DNA of 64,000 bases from an uncultured Prochlorococcus sp. (GCA_902621675.1 CACNMX010000002.1:1-64000); one strand, 5' to 3'. Shown: positions 47,883 through 58,444, counted from the first letter of the stretch. Numbers and translations are program-made. The notes: generated by a model from the letters alone, not told the origin.

Positions 47883-48078
47883 ACATCCATTAAAATTATT
47901 TGTCTAGGTTTTTAATAAATAAACTTAATATATTAATGATAGATTAGGTTTCTGATAAAAATATTTATCATAATCCCTACTTAATTTCTCGCAGGTTACA
48001 TTTTGTTCGTTTTTGAGAAGTATTTTTTATTTAATGAACTTTTAAATGTAAAATTCTTAAGATTATAAAATTTGTTTT
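47883..48078. other. Intergenic region before the 64-aa protein gene
   Basis: Together with the peptide leader this makes a 305-base gap. It contains an 18-bp inverted repeat, TGATAAA-AATA-TTTATCA, at 47953-47970, roughly 110 bases upstream of the plus-strand gene at 48079. It may be a regulator site. The rest is AT-rich, and I see no gene in it. Confidence 0.4.
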
Positions 48079-48273
48079 ATGTTTTCTAGAAGCAAAAAAC
48101 CTACAGTAAAAAAATCTGCAATAGTTGAAGAGACTCCATTATTTGCTCAATTATTACCATTCGCAAACAGAATGAATGATAAGGTCCAATTGGTAAATGC
48201 TTTGGCTTTTACTTTTATTATGGGATTCTCAATTTTTGGAATTGCTCTATGGAAACTATCAGGGCTGACCTAA
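48079..48273 (+). CDS. Small membrane protein, possibly a degenerate Hlip
   Basis: A 64-aa protein with a basic N-terminus (FSRSKKPTVKKS) and one hydrophobic helix (LAFTFIMGFSIFGIALW). The segment before the helix, FANRMNDKVQLVNAL, aligns loosely with the chlorophyll-binding motif of high-light-inducible proteins (A-E-x-x-N-G-R-x-A-M-x-G-F), but every ligand position is changed. It could be a relative that has lost pigment binding or an unrelated small thylakoid protein. The stop lies five bases from that of the convergent gene. Confidence 0.58.
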   Translation: MFSRSKKPTVKKSAIVEETPLFAQLLPFANRMNDKVQLVNALAFTFIMGFSIFGIALWKLSGLT

Positions 48274-48278
48274 ATATT

Positions 48279-48536
48279 TTATTTTTGCAAAGCATCAATT
48301 TTTGATTCTTTGTTTTCAATTATGGTTATTAACCATCTAGATGCTAGCCCTCTGGATATTGATCTATTTTTTAGAAATCTACATATATATACGTGTAGAT
48401 TTTTTTCGTTTTTGGAGTTAAATTTCTCCTCAAAATCTAAGATATCCTCTTCTGATGTTCTTTTTCTTAGCTCATCCACCAATGCATGACTTGAGGAATC
48501 ATTAAACAAGTTCCCAATATTTAAGCTTAATGTCAT
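48279..48536 (-). CDS. Hypothetical protein (85 aa)
   Basis: A soluble, charged, helical protein starting MTLSLNIGNLFNDSSSHALV, with KKRT-like basic and acidic patches and a C-terminal helix SRGLASRWLITIIENKE. No domain recognised. It is followed 89 bases downstream in the window by the end of nrdJ, which is read in the same direction toward the left, so it could lie at the end of the nrdJ transcript. Confidence 0.55.
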   Translation of the reverse strand: MTLSLNIGNLFNDSSSHALVDELRKRTSEEDILDFEEKFNSKNEKNLHVYICRFLKNRSISRGLASRWLITIIENKESKIDALQK

Positions 48537-48624
48537 AAATAATTTATGTCCCTATTTAAGAGGTAGCCATAAATTAAATTTTTAAAAACTAATTTATATT
48601 TTTTATTTACAAATTATTCAAAAT

Positions 48625-50958
48625 TTAATCTTTTGGTTTAGCAAGAGGAAGCAAGCACTTATCTGAATCACAACCTGCTGGTCCTGCCTCAGATAGTTCT
48701 CCAACATCATATTTATTAAGAGCGTCAAAGAAATCGTTATTGACTTTCCTTTCTATTACTTTATTCTGCAATGATATATATTCCTCTTTACTTATTGGTT
48801 CAAAGGGTAATCTCGGAAAAGTAGCGTTAGCACTAAATCTAGCCAGCAATGCTGCTGAAATATATCCCTCATTATTTTCTATTGCATTATGAATAGCCTT
48901 AGCTAAATCCTCGATTTCATTTTCTCTAAATTCTACGGTTGCAGAGGTATTATGCTCTGTGTAAAATTTCTGCACTTGCATGTAAAAATCAAATTGAGCT
49001 AATGCTGAGAAATTATTGATGTCTATTTGGTCTGCGCCGTCTATATTTGCCCAACTAACTTCTGTAGGGATTTCAACTAACCATTCTGTACATCTTGGAT
49101 CAAATGGATTATCGAGCAAGCAACCATTTTCATCTTTATCAGATTGAGATGGAACAACTGAGTAACCATAATCCATGCAAGCTAAAGCGATTGGGTCATT
49201 TTTCCTGAAAGTTATTCTTCTTATGAATCTTTGAGCCTTTGGAGGATGCCATCCTGGAGCTGCTCCAGTAAGAAGACTTTTAGTTCCAGCTGGCTGAACT
49301 GTTGTGCATCTATTTGGTCTCCTTAGATTATGCTTATCACAATATTCCCATACAGTTTCTTTTACTATTTTTCTCCAATAATCTAAGAATTTAGCTTCCT
49401 TTTCTTTGAAGGCCTTCCCTTCTTCGGTATTAGGCCTTCCTGCTTCCCACCATTTCAACCATGGCGTCCCAAAGGCATGGACACAAAAATCAAATAATCC
49501 AGTGAAACTAACTCCTACAATAGGATCATATTCCCTACTTTTTCTATAACGTTCAACTTCAAATTCATGATTAAGTAAGCATGCTACAGAAAGAGCGGCT
49601 GCTTTAAAAGCTTTTTTTTGCTCTTCAAAATTTCCTGGATCAATCTGATTTAAATGAACTTCAGCCAAATTGCAATGGAAATCATTTCCCAAGATCTCCC
49701 CACAAGGGTTTAGTCCATATCGGCTCATCCTGTGGTCTAACTCTTCTTCAGAAAAAGGACCATAACTACTATTTATCCAATTTCTCGCTTCATCCTTGCC
49801 TTGTTCTGAGTAGATTTCAATAAATTCCTTTCTCAATTCATCATCTTTGAGAATATCTGCATTTGACCTTGCGATTGCTTCTGGTGCAAATTGAATGGCT
49901 CCCTCACCAGAATGGAATTGTTTTGTTACTGCATCCAAAACAGTTTGGTAAGTGGGTTTTGTATGGTAAACCCTAGTATGATTGGCCATTCTGAGGGCAT
50001 CTTTTTCAGGATCTATTCTCCAATTACCATTCTCATCTTGACTCCATAAATTTTCTTTTGCTGATGCGGCTTCCTTATCATCTGAAGCAAATTGTCTCAT
50101 TCCAGCACTTCTTCTTATATTCCCAGCAACTATGGTTACTGCAGCTTCATCAATTAATAAACAACACTCTACTGTACTTAATTTCCTACCAATTGCCTTT
50201 CCAAGAAGTGATGCGACTCTAGAGTAAAGATCTTTCAATTTGATAGGATTTGCCATACCACCAAAACCTTTTAATGATTCTCCCGCAGGCCTAATATCTT
50301 CCAAATCAATATAAACATCAATTTCTCTTTCAAGACTCTCGTTACTTGATGCCTCAAGAAGATATTTATAGCTATCTACCCATCCTCTTCTGCTATCTCC
50401 AACTTTGATATGAAGATCTTTTCCTTTAATTTCTAATGATGACTTTTCTTCTCTTTGATCTTTAGGAGTTATTCCAACTTCACTGACTGATTTAATGTTT
50501 ATTTTGTTAATTACCGTAGGTAGATTATTTATAAAATGAGGCTCAATTATTGCACCTGTTCCACATCCCATCATTGCTAAGTCCATCATTAATGCGAAGG
50601 CTTCCCAATCAATTAAGTTTGTTGAGGTACAGTTGTATGCTCCTGAGAAATTTTGGTTCTTATTAATCCAAGGGGTTCCGCCTATCCATAACCATCTTCC
50701 TGAAGGTTGAGCTTTTTGGTTACTTTGCATCTCTCTCATTAGGATTAATTCTTCTTCAGAAAGTTTTCCTAATTCTTTTAATCCCGATAAATTCCTTTCG
50801 CCTACTTCGCTCCAGTTCTCCCTTTTGCCAGATGAAGTTTTTCTACTATAAGATCTGAAAAAAACTGGGTAAGCAGCTGGCGCAGTCTTTGGAAAATCAT
50901 CTTTTTTAAGATTATTGGAATTGCTCTCTGAAGAAGCTTTATTTGGTGCAACAGTCAC
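48625..50958 (-). CDS. nrdJ: Adenosylcobalamin-dependent ribonucleotide reductase (class II, monomeric)
   Basis: Reduces ribonucleoside triphosphates to deoxy forms using a B12 radical. I choose the GTG at 50958 (777 aa, MTVAPNKASSES); the longer ATG start at 51021 adds a hydrophobic stretch foreign to the family. Motifs: PSGRWLWIGGTPW, the cysteine loop SGAYNCTS, the thiyl-radical region LNPCGEILGNDFHCNLAEV, and PAGTKSLLTGAAPG. The C-terminal GCDSDKCLLP has the C-x4-C redox pair of the Lactobacillus-type enzyme. No separate class I nrdA/B is in the window. The enzyme makes DNA synthesis depend on the cell's own pseudocobalamin. Confidence 0.94.
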   Translation of the reverse strand: MTVAPNKASSESNSNNLKKDDFPKTAPAAYPVFFRSYSRKTSSGKRENWSEVGERNLSGLKELGKLSEEELILMREMQSNQKAQPSGRWLWIGGTPWINKNQNFSGAYNCTSTNLIDWEAFALMMDLAMMGCGTGAIIEPHFINNLPTVINKINIKSVSEVGITPKDQREEKSSLEIKGKDLHIKVGDSRRGWVDSYKYLLEASSNESLEREIDVYIDLEDIRPAGESLKGFGGMANPIKLKDLYSRVASLLGKAIGRKLSTVECCLLIDEAAVTIVAGNIRRSAGMRQFASDDKEAASAKENLWSQDENGNWRIDPEKDALRMANHTRVYHTKPTYQTVLDAVTKQFHSGEGAIQFAPEAIARSNADILKDDELRKEFIEIYSEQGKDEARNWINSSYGPFSEEELDHRMSRYGLNPCGEILGNDFHCNLAEVHLNQIDPGNFEEQKKAFKAAALSVACLLNHEFEVERYRKSREYDPIVGVSFTGLFDFCVHAFGTPWLKWWEAGRPNTEEGKAFKEKEAKFLDYWRKIVKETVWEYCDKHNLRRPNRCTTVQPAGTKSLLTGAAPGWHPPKAQRFIRRITFRKNDPIALACMDYGYSVVPSQSDKDENGCLLDNPFDPRCTEWLVEIPTEVSWANIDGADQIDINNFSALAQFDFYMQVQKFYTEHNTSATVEFRENEIEDLAKAIHNAIENNEGYISAALLARFSANATFPRLPFEPISKEEYISLQNKVIERKVNNDFFDALNKYDVGELSEAGPAGCDSDKCLLPLAKPKD

Positions 50959-51092
50959 GATAAAAAAAACGTATGTAAATAACCCGTACTGGAAGAATAA
51001 CTCTACCTGTGGCGTCTGCAACTATTCTTACCACTATTTAACGGTTTGTGTAGAATTATGTTTAATATGAAATCTTTGTTTCAAGAAAGGAT

Positions 51093-51788
51093 ATGGAAAG
51101 AGTCCCCGAACCTGAATTAATGGAAGAAAAAGAGCAGGTCATTTCTTATGACGAAGCTGATTTTACAGAAGGGGAAGTTAATCTAATTAATCAAATAAAT
51201 CAATATCTTTTGAAAAAAAATATTTCTTTAGGTAAAAAAGATTTAATAGTTGATTTAGGATGTGGCCCAGGAAATATTTCTGAGAAGTTAGCAATAAAAT
51301 GGCCTAATACTGCAGTTGTAGGAATAGATGGTTCTAAAGAGATGATTTTGAGAGCAGAATATAATAAAAGTATTTCTACTAATCAAAAAAAATTAAAAAA
51401 TTTAAGCTACATTTGTTCTGACATCAAAGACATTAAATCAAATAATTTTTTATTTAAAAAAAGAATTAGTTTACTTGTAAGCAACAGTTTGATTCATCAC
51501 ATTACCAATCTTGAAGATTTCTTCAACACAATAAGAATTTTATCTAGTAAAGATACTGTAAATTTTCACAAGGACTTAAAAAGACCATTAGATGAAAAGT
51601 CTGCTTTAGAACTCAAAGCACAATGTTCAACTAAATATAATGAGATTTTAACTAATGATTATTATGCCTCTTTAAGAGCTTCTTATACTTTTAAAGAGTT
51701 AAAAAATTTTATCTTAGAGAATGATCTATCCTCTTTAGATGTGTTTGAGGAAGGTGAAAATTATTTAATAGTCTATGGTAATGTTTAA
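51093..51788 (+). CDS. Class I SAM-dependent methyltransferase, unknown substrate
   Basis: A 231-aa protein with motif I LIVDLGCGPGNISEKLAIKW near residue 49, motif II VVGIDGSKEMILRAEY near residue 72, and YICSDIKDIKS then LLVSNSLIHHITNLEDF as motifs III and IV. The second half departs from common families. The substrate is not evident. It diverges from nrdJ and lies 31 bases before prfC. Confidence 0.75.
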   Translation: MERVPEPELMEEKEQVISYDEADFTEGEVNLINQINQYLLKKNISLGKKDLIVDLGCGPGNISEKLAIKWPNTAVVGIDGSKEMILRAEYNKSISTNQKKLKNLSYICSDIKDIKSNNFLFKKRISLLVSNSLIHHITNLEDFFNTIRILSSKDTVNFHKDLKRPLDEKSALELKAQCSTKYNEILTNDYYASLRASYTFKELKNFILENDLSSLDVFEEGENYLIVYGNV

Positions 51789-51819
51789 GAACTAAGTGAA
51801 AGGCCCTTATATTATATAA

Positions 51820-53457
51820 ATGAGCTTAGGTACTAAAATTCTAAATAATAAAGAAATACTGGATGCGGTAAATAAAAGAAGAAATTTTGCTATTATTTCC
51901 CATCCAGATGCTGGGAAAACGACTCTTACCGAGAAGCTTCTTTTGTATGGAGGTGCCATTCAACAGGCAGGAGCAGTAAAAGCTAGGGGTAATCAGAGAA
52001 AAGCCACCTCAGACTGGATGGAACTTGAGAAACAAAGAGGTATTTCTATTACATCAACTGTATTGCAATTTGAATATGAAAGATCTGTAATTAATCTATT
52101 AGATACACCAGGGCACCAAGATTTCTCCGAAGATACTTATAGAACATTAGCTGCTGCTGATAATGCAGTTATGTTGGAAGATGCGGCTAAAGGACTAGAA
52201 CCTCAAACTAGAAAATTGTTTGAAGTTTGCAAGATGCGAAAAATACCAATATTTACTTTCATAAATAAAATGGATAGACCAGGAAGAGAGCCATTTTCTT
52301 TACTTGATGAAATTGAATCAGAACTTGGATTAAATACCCTACCTATAAACTGGCCAATTGGGAGTGGTGAGGAATTTAGAGGGGTTATTGATAGATTTTC
52401 GAGAGAGGTGATTTTATTTGATAAAGCAGTGAGAGGGAAACAATCGAATGAGAAAAGATTAAGTCTTGAAGATAAAGAGCTATCAAAATATGTAGAGAGA
52501 GATTTACTTGAAAACTCACTTGAAGAATTGGAGGTTCTTGATGAGGCAGGATCTAAATTTGAAAAAGAAAAAGTTTTTAATGGCTCTTTAACCCCAGTTT
52601 TCTTTGGATCTGCCATGACTAATTTTGGCGTAAGGCCATTTTTAGATAGTTTTTTAAAAATGGCACAAAAACCAACTTCAAGAAATAGTAATAAAGGGGA
52701 TATTGAACCTGCAAGCGATGAATTTAGTGGGTTTGTTTTTAAACTTCAGGCAAATATGGATCCAAAGCACAGAGATAGGGTTGCTTTTATAAGAGTTTGT
52801 AGTGGCAAATTTGAAAAGGATATGTCAGTTAAACATTCCAGAACTGGGAAAACAATTAGATTATCAAGACCACAAAAAATATTTGGGCAAGATAGAGAAG
52901 TAGTTGATGATGCCTATCCTGGAGATGTTATTGGTTTAAATAATCCAGGGATGTTTTCTATTGGAGATACTCTTTATACGGGTGCTCATCTGGAATATGA
53001 GGGCATACCATCCTTTAGTCCTGAAATATTCAGCTGGCTAAGAAATCCAAATCCCTCAGCATTTAAAAACTTTAGAAAGGGTGTTAATGAACTTCGAGAA
53101 GAAGGAGCTGTTCAGATTCTTTATGACTTTGATGAGAGTAAAAGAGACCCTATTCTCGCAGCCGTTGGTCAATTGCAGCTGGAGGTAGTAACTCACAGAT
53201 TAAAAAGTGAATATGGTGTAGATGCAAATCTTGAAGCAATGCCATATCAATTGGCTAGATGGATTTCTGATGGATGGCCAGCTATTGAAAAACTAGGCAG
53301 AATATTCAACTGTAAAATAGTTAAAGATTGTTGGAATAGGCCAGTTATTCTTTTCAAAAATGAGTGGAATCTAAATCAATTTGTTGAAGACAATAATCAG
53401 TTAAATTTAAACAAAGTTGCGCCCGTTGTTAGTGGAGTCGAACCAATTGTTTTATAA
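51820..53457 (+). CDS. prfC: Peptide chain release factor 3
   Basis: GTPase that recycles RF1 and RF2 from the ribosome. The 545-aa protein has a translational GTPase domain with G1 [15 protein letters not shown] near residue 28, the effector-region [15 protein letters not shown]3 [16 protein letters not shown] near residue 92, and G4 [12 protein letters not shown] near residue 147. Domain 2 and a C-terminal domain follow ([19 protein letters not shown] near residue 448). The FSEDTYRTL and [14 protein letters not shown] sequences are specific to RF3 rather than EF-G. Confidence 0.94.
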   Translation: MSLGTKILNNKEILDAVNKRRNFAIISHPDAGKTTLTEKLLLYGGAIQQAGAVKARGNQRKATSDWMELEKQRGISITSTVLQFEYERSVINLLDTPGHQDFSEDTYRTLAAADNAVMLEDAAKGLEPQTRKLFEVCKMRKIPIFTFINKMDRPGREPFSLLDEIESELGLNTLPINWPIGSGEEFRGVIDRFSREVILFDKAVRGKQSNEKRLSLEDKELSKYVERDLLENSLEELEVLDEAGSKFEKEKVFNGSLTPVFFGSAMTNFGVRPFLDSFLKMAQKPTSRNSNKGDIEPASDEFSGFVFKLQANMDPKHRDRVAFIRVCSGKFEKDMSVKHSRTGKTIRLSRPQKIFGQDREVVDDAYPGDVIGLNNPGMFSIGDTLYTGAHLEYEGIPSFSPEIFSWLRNPNPSAFKNFRKGVNELREEGAVQILYDFDESKRDPILAAVGQLQLEVVTHRLKSEYGVDANLEAMPYQLARWISDGWPAIEKLGRIFNCKIVKDCWNRPVILFKNEWNLNQFVEDNNQLNLNKVAPVVSGVEPIVL

Positions 53458-53508
53458 AGTCTTAATGGATTATAAAATTAGTTAATCTATTAGTATTGGT
53501 AAAAAATT

Positions 53509-54183
53509 TTGGATTCAAACAGTAATAAAAATAATAACGAAAAATCACCTTATGAAATTTTAGGTGTAAAAGAAGGTGCTGCTTTTGAGGATATTCAGAA
53601 GGCTAGAGATATTAAAGTTAAAGAGGCTGGTGAAGACTTAATTTTAAAAGCGAAAATAGAATCTTCCTTTGATCAATTACTCATGGGTAGTTTGAAAGCC
53701 AGGCAATCTGGAAATGTAAGCTATGAAGCTGTGAGTGCCTCAAAAAAAGAAAAACAAATTAATCAATTTACCAATAATAACTTCCCACTTCTTTCTAAGA
53801 TAAAAAATTTAAATAATAACTCTAACAATTCAAGTCAGTATAGTCTGCCAAAAATAACTACCCCCTCATTTGATAATCTCTCAATAAAAGTATCTGTTGG
53901 GCTATTATTTTTAATTTTGTTATTTATCAGTCCAGACTCTAATAATAGACTTTTACTCTCTATCTCAACATTAATACTTACCTATACTCAAATTAAATCA
54001 GGGAAAAGATTTATAGGTTCTCTAGGTTGGAGTGTTACCTTTCTCTCGATAGGATTAATATTTGGTGGATTGCTTGAAAATAATTCTTTCATTCAGGAAG
54101 TATCAAACAACTCTTTATCAATGCAAAAAATTCAAAGTATTCCGGCCATGGTTATTTTATGGCTAGGCGTAATTTTTTTATGA
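53509..54183 (+). CDS. CPP1-like (DUF3353) membrane J-like protein
   Basis: A 224-aa protein from a TTG start. Residues 10-60 form a J-like domain without the HPD motif ([20 protein letters not shown]), then a low-complexity Asn/Ser linker, then about three to four hydrophobic helices from residue 125. This is the architecture of CPP1/CDF1-type proteins; the plant relative helps stabilise protochlorophyllide oxidoreductase. A similar role in chlorophyll synthesis is inferred. Its end overlaps the stop of hslO by six bases. Confidence 0.8.
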   Translation: MDSNSNKNNNEKSPYEILGVKEGAAFEDIQKARDIKVKEAGEDLILKAKIESSFDQLLMGSLKARQSGNVSYEAVSASKKEKQINQFTNNNFPLLSKIKNLNNNSNNSSQYSLPKITTPSFDNLSIKVSVGLLFLILLFISPDSNNRLLLSISTLILTYTQIKSGKRFIGSLGWSVTFLSIGLIFGGLLENNSFIQEVSNNSLSMQKIQSIPAMVILWLGVIFL

Positions 54184-55086
54184 TTGATTTTCTATCATAG
54201 ATTTAATTTCTTCATAATTTATAAGATATTTATTTTTACAAAATTCACAAACCAACTCTGCTTTGCCATCTTTCTTGAGGATGTCCTCTAACTCGCTCTT
54301 ATCAAGCATTTTCATCGCATTTAAACTTCTTTGTTTGGAACACTTGCATTTAAAACTCACTTCTTGAGAACGAGCTTTTTCAGAGATTGATTTATCGTCA
54401 ATATCGGGAAATATATTTCTAATTAAATTAAGAAGATTATCTTTTGACTTAAATAGATCTTCGCTGAAAGAATTAATTTCTTTGCATCTTTCTTCAAGAA
54501 GTGAGACTAGCAGAGGGTCAGTATCTTTTTTAGGTAAAACTTGAGCTAATAAGCCACCACTACAAATAACACTTTTATTTTGAATTTTTTCTCCAATAAA
54601 TACAGCAGAGGGAGTTTGCTCTGAATGATATAAATATGAAGCTAAGTCTTCAGCAATATTCCCATTTACTAATTCAACAGTGCTTGTAAAGGGTTCTCCA
54701 AATCCACTATCTCTAATTACATTTAAATATCCTGTACCTAATGCTTTTGTAAAATCAAAAGAATATTTATTATTATCTGTTTTGACTAGGTCCAATTCTA
54801 AATTAGGATTCCCTACATAACCCCTAACTTTCCCGTCTCTACCTGCATCAACTAGTAATCCCTTTAAAGGTCCGTCAGATCTAACTCTTAAAGTGACTCT
54901 CCCATGCATTATTTTCATCGAGCTTGCTAAAAGCAGTGAAGCACTAAATGCTCTGCCTAAGATACAGGTGGTTAAGTAAGAAAGGCCATGTCTTTTTTTT
55001 GCTTCTAAAGAAGATTCTGTTGTTAGGACCGCAACTAATCTTATTCCTCCATTGGCTGCAGTAGCCCGAACAATCCTATCCTGCAT
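54178..55086 (-). CDS. hslO: Hsp33 redox-regulated chaperone
   Basis: Holdase activated by oxidation. The 302-aa protein begins [18 protein letters not shown], has [17 protein letters not shown] in the middle, and ends with the zinc-binding redox switch: [18 protein letters not shown] (CxC) and [10 protein letters not shown] (CxxC). All four switch cysteines are present. Its first 11 bases overlap the end of the ABC ATPase gene, so the two are translationally coupled. Confidence 0.94.
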   Translation of the reverse strand: MQDRIVRATAANGGIRLVAVLTTESSLEAKKRHGLSYLTTCILGRAFSASLLLASSMKIMHGRVTLRVRSDGPLKGLLVDAGRDGKVRGYVGNPNLELDLVKTDNNKYSFDFTKALGTGYLNVIRDSGFGEPFTSTVELVNGNIAEDLASYLYHSEQTPSAVFIGEKIQNKSVICSGGLLAQVLPKKDTDPLLVSLLEERCKEINSFSEDLFKSKDNLLNLIRNIFPDIDDKSISEKARSQEVSFKCKCSKQRSLNAMKMLDKSELEDILKKDGKAELVCEFCKNKYLINYEEIKSMIENQS

Positions 55087-55723
55087 GATTTTCTTTCATA
55101 AAATTTTTGATTTTCCCTTTTTCCAAGAATAATATCCTAGAAGGAATTCCCTCAAATAAGGCAGGTTCATGAGTAACAATAATAATTGTATTTTTATTTT
55201 TTAAATCAAGAATTAAATTCTTCACATCATTTCTCATTGAATAGTCTAATCCAGCAGTTGGTTCATCAAGTAAAAGAATTGAGGGGTTTCTAAGTAGTTG
55301 AACTGCTACAGCTAACCGCCTTTGTTGTCCGCCACTTAGCTGTTCTGGTGGTTGAGTCAAATTAATTTTTTTTAAACCAACTTTATTTAAAACTATTTCT
55401 ATATTTTTTTCTCTTAAAGATTTATGGCCTATTTTTAATTCTTTACCAATGGTTGTACCTATAAAGTATCTTTCAGGAAATTGGAATACTACTCCACAAA
55501 ACCATCTTCTTTGTCTAGAAGACAAAATTTTATTCTTCCAAGTAATTTTCCCCTTTTGCGGATTTGTTAATCCGCTTATTATTTCGAGTAGCGTTGTTTT
55601 CCCAGAACCACTATTGCCGCAAATTAAAATGATTTCATTTTCATGAACTTTTAAATTTAAATTATCTATTATTTTTCTTTCACCAGTTTGGGGTTGATAA
55701 GATATTTCTTTTAAATCAAGCAT
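55076..55723 (-). CDS. ABC transporter ATP-binding protein, ECF/CbiO-like
   Basis: A 215-aa ATPase with Walker [18 protein letters not shown] near residue 34, Q-loop [14 protein letters not shown] near residue 78, signature [15 protein letters not shown] near residue 129, Walker [13 protein letters not shown], and the switch His in [10 protein letters not shown]. The FQFPExxF form is typical of energy-coupling-factor and cobalt-type ATPases. No permease gene is next to it, so the transporter partner lies elsewhere. Plants have a similar orphan plastid ATPase. Substrate unknown. Confidence 0.84.
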   Translation of the reverse strand: MLDLKEISYQPQTGERKIIDNLNLKVHENEIILICGNSGSGKTTLLEIISGLTNPQKGKITWKNKILSSRQRRWFCGVVFQFPERYFIGTTIGKELKIGHKSLREKNIEIVLNKVGLKKINLTQPPEQLSGGQQRRLAVAVQLLRNPSILLLDEPTAGLDYSMRNDVKNLILDLKNKNTIIIVTHEPALFEGIPSRILFLEKGKIKNFMKENHAG

Positions 55724-55806
55724 TATTAATTAAGTTATAGGTATGAATTTGAATCTAGTAATAACTTACTTATAATAGCTTTAGATTTAAAAAGATATTA
55801 GTCAAT

Positions 55807-56250
55807 ATGAATATTATTTTTAGGGAAGTTGATCCTTTTAATTGTTGGATATGGATCAGGTTTTCAGAATCACCAACTCAAGATGAAAAAAATTATTTAG
55901 ATGGTGTTTTTGATAGTTGGTACGTCTTAGGAAGATTAGGTGGATTTAATTCTGAAAATTTGCAAACTCATGAAGAGGGTTCTGATCTAAGTTGGATGTC
56001 CTATGATAATGACCAAAAAAATGCATCTCTTCCAGCCTTAATGCATAATTTAGGAATTATGGAATATCAAAATCTTTGGGGAAGATGTTGGGTTGATTTT
56101 GGAACTTCAGACTCCATTTCAATAGATATATTAATTAATTCTTTGAATGAGATATCAAATAATTATGTAAAAATTGAAGAGTTAATTATTGGGGGTGAAA
56201 ATAATGATTGGTCAGTTGAAGAACATGAAGATTTAGTTTTCAAAGATTAA
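55807..56250 (+). CDS. DUF3531 family protein
   Basis: A 147-aa acidic soluble protein with the family opening IIFREVDPFNCWIWIRF and the middle segments FDSWYVLGRLGGFN and LGIMEYQNLWGRCWVDFGTS. DUF3531 is conserved across cyanobacteria and plastids; no function is established that I know. It lies nine bases before rsmE and is probably co-transcribed. Confidence 0.8.
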   Translation: MNIIFREVDPFNCWIWIRFSESPTQDEKNYLDGVFDSWYVLGRLGGFNSENLQTHEEGSDLSWMSYDNDQKNASLPALMHNLGIMEYQNLWGRCWVDFGTSDSISIDILINSLNEISNNYVKIEELIIGGENNDWSVEEHEDLVFKD

Positions 56251-56259
56251 GTGTTTTAG

Positions 56260-57033
56260 ATGGAAGACTTAACAAGATTAATTATTTCCCATGAAAGAAT
56301 TGAAAATATTAAGAACAATAATTTAGAACTTTCTAAAGAAGAGGCTCATTATTTAAATAAAGTAATGAGGATAAAAAATGGTAAAAAAATATTTATAGCT
56401 AACGGAGAGGGTTCATTATGGAAAGCTATAAAAGTTAAAAATGATTGCTTAGAAATAATTAAATCAAAAAAACCTTACTTAATTCAAGAACAAGAAATTC
56501 ACTTATTAGGAATAGCTGTTGTTATACCAAAAAGTGGTTTTGAGGATATTTTAAAAATGTGTACTGAAATAGGAATTGATTATATACAGCCATTATTTTC
56601 AGAAAGACAGATAAACAAAAATTTAAATTTTTCTAGAAAACTTTTGAGATGGAATTTAATTATCAATGAAGCTGTTGAGCAAAGTGAGAGATTATGGAAA
56701 CCTTCTATTTTAAATGGAATGGATATTATTGAATGGCTAAAAAGTAGAGATAATCAAGAAAGAGTTTCAATTTCTATAACTAGAGAAGAAACACTATATG
56801 ACTTAAATCAATGGTTAAGAAAACAACAAGAATTTGGGAATAAAAAAGGAGGTATTTTTTGGAATGTAATTGGTCCTGAAGGAGGTTGGTCTGCTAAAGA
56901 AATTGATTTTTTTAAAAAAAATAATATTACCTTTGTTAAGCTTTCCGACACTATCTTGAGAACTTCAACGGCTAGTATTAACGCATCATCAATTCTAAAT
57001 CAGTGGAGAATTGATTTGAAATTAAAGAATTAG
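56260..57033 (+). CDS. rsmE: 16S rRNA m3U1498 methyltransferase RsmE
   Basis: SPOUT-class enzyme that methylates U1498 of 16S rRNA. The 257-aa protein has an N-terminal PUA-like domain (EEAHYLNKVMRIKNG near residue 29) and the SPOUT knot: VVIPKSGFEDILKMCTEIGI, ERQINKNLNFSRKLLRWNLI, NEAVEQSERLWKP, IGPEGGWSAKEIDFF near residue 206 and LRTSTASINASSIL at the end. Length normal. The next gene starts seven bases later. Confidence 0.93.
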   Translation: MEDLTRLIISHERIENIKNNNLELSKEEAHYLNKVMRIKNGKKIFIANGEGSLWKAIKVKNDCLEIIKSKKPYLIQEQEIHLLGIAVVIPKSGFEDILKMCTEIGIDYIQPLFSERQINKNLNFSRKLLRWNLIINEAVEQSERLWKPSILNGMDIIEWLKSRDNQERVSISITREETLYDLNQWLRKQQEFGNKKGGIFWNVIGPEGGWSAKEIDFFKKNNITFVKLSDTILRTSTASINASSILNQWRIDLKLKN

Positions 57034-57039
57034 ATAAAT

Positions 57040-57783
57040 ATGGATTTAATTAGAAATCAATTTTTTATAGGTTTTTGCATTAATTTTATTTTGATTTATA
57101 TATTTTGCAGGATCCCTTTGATGACGAAAAGTGGTTGGGTAAGTGCAGGCATCTTAGGCACAATTTTGTGGGGATGTTTGTCTTGGCAGGGATGGATGTC
57201 AGTTGTAATTTATTTATTATTTGGATCCCTCGTTACCAAAATAGGTTTAAAATTTAAAAAAGCACAAGGAATTGCTGAAAAAAGAGGCGGGAGGAGAGGT
57301 CCTGAGAATGTCTGGGGCTCAGCAGCTACAGGATTATTTCTTGCCATTATGACCAAATTCAATGCTGCCAATGTAGTGATGTTTAAAGTAGGTTTTGCTG
57401 CAAGTTTTGCTGCAAAGTTGGCGGATACTTTTGGTAGCGAAATTGGAAAAAGATTTGGTAAAGACACATACTTAATTACTTCACTTAAAAAGGTGGATAG
57501 GGGAACTGAGGGAGGAATAAGTATAGAAGGAACATTAGCTAGTGTTTTGGGATCAATATTTATGGCTTTTATAATGCTTCGTCTATCAATTATTTCTACA
57601 AAATATCATTTTATAGTTGTTGTAGTTTCTGGATTCTTGGCAACACTTTCCGAAAGTATTATTGGTGCTAAATTTCAAAACAAATATAAATTAAGTAATG
57701 AGTTGGTAAATGCTATTCAGACAAGTATTGCCTCTGTGTTTGCTATCTTTGCTCTTATTTTATATTCATATTTTTTAAATTAA
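57040..57783 (+). CDS. DUF92 membrane protein (VTE6/phytyl-phosphate kinase-like)
   Basis: A 247-aa protein with about six hydrophobic helices. KSGWVSAGILGTILWG, the loop KRGGRRGPENVWGSAATG near residue 86, AAKLADTFGSEIGKRFGK near residue 125 and the TEGGISIEGTLASVLGS segment all match DUF92 (TIGR00297). The plant member VTE6 phosphorylates phytyl phosphate to phytyl diphosphate, recycling chlorophyll phytol into tocopherol or phylloquinone. That role here is inferred, and it would fit with menD and menB in this genome. Confidence 0.86.
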   Translation: MDLIRNQFFIGFCINFILIYIFCRIPLMTKSGWVSAGILGTILWGCLSWQGWMSVVIYLLFGSLVTKIGLKFKKAQGIAEKRGGRRGPENVWGSAATGLFLAIMTKFNAANVVMFKVGFAASFAAKLADTFGSEIGKRFGKDTYLITSLKKVDRGTEGGISIEGTLASVLGSIFMAFIMLRLSIISTKYHFIVVVVSGFLATLSESIIGAKFQNKYKLSNELVNAIQTSIASVFAIFALILYSYFLN

Positions 57784-57799
57784 TAATATTTGGAAAGAC

Positions 57800-58444
57800 C
57801 TAAGATTCCTTCCATTTTGTGAGAATCTCCCAGCTTTTAAGTCTTTGGAAAAGCCAGAAATGACCTTTGGAATTTAGATGAATTCCATCATGCGTAATCC
57901 AATTTTTACTCCTTTTATCAGAATACATTTCTCTAAAAGTAGGAAGAAATGGGACATTCTGATTGAGGCATACTTCCTCCATTCTCCTTTCATAAGAATT
58001 ACAAAAATCATTTGAGTACCATAGACATCCTGCGAACGGCATTTTGCTTTCGTCAACTGGTGTAAGACCAATAACAAATACATTTGTTTGAGAGTTCATT
58101 TCATTAATTAGCCTCTCTAATCCATATTCAAATCCATCTATATCTAATTGATGTCTTCCATTTTTCTGACCAATTGCTGCTGTGTCGTTAAGACCTACAT
58201 TTAGTAGTATTGCTTTAGGTTTATTTCTTCTCGTTTCTCCTCTAGATGACCATTCTTTTTCCCATCTAGATGAAACTTTTTCTATCCCATCTCCCCTAAC
58301 GCCAAGTTGATAAATAACTGGCCCATTGTGGTTATTGCACCAATCTTTTCTAAGCCTCTCACACCATCCACCACCCTCATTATCTCCCCATCCATAAACC
58401 GAGCTATCTCCAATTACAACTAGCTGTTTTGGTAAACTAATCAC
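57800..58444 (-). CDS. SGNH/GDSL-family hydrolase
   Basis: A 214-aa esterase-fold protein. Block I is VIGDSSVYGWGDNEGGGW near residue 11 (GDS with nucleophile Ser), block III LLNVGLNDTAAIG near residue 86, and block V THDGIHLNSKGHFWLF near residue 190 with the catalytic Asp and His. No signal peptide is visible, so it acts in the cytoplasm. Candidate substrates are acyl or acetyl esters; nothing more specific can be said. It is 50 bases beyond the phnE stop on the same strand. Confidence 0.84.
   Translation of the reverse strand: MISLPKQLVVIGDSSVYGWGDNEGGGWCERLRKDWCNNHNGPVIYQLGVRGDGIEKVSSRWEKEWSSRGETRRNKPKAILLNVGLNDTAAIGQKNGRHQLDIDGFEYGLERLINEMNSQTNVFVIGLTPVDESKMPFAGCLWYSNDFCNSYERRMEEVCLNQNVPFLPTFREMYSDKRSKNWITHDGIHLNSKGHFWLFQRLKSWEILTKWKES

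Noticed and set aside
52203..52616. A 137-codon open frame antisense to prfC
   Set aside because: Serine-rich composition typical of reversed AT-rich codons, and the plus-strand gene is certain.
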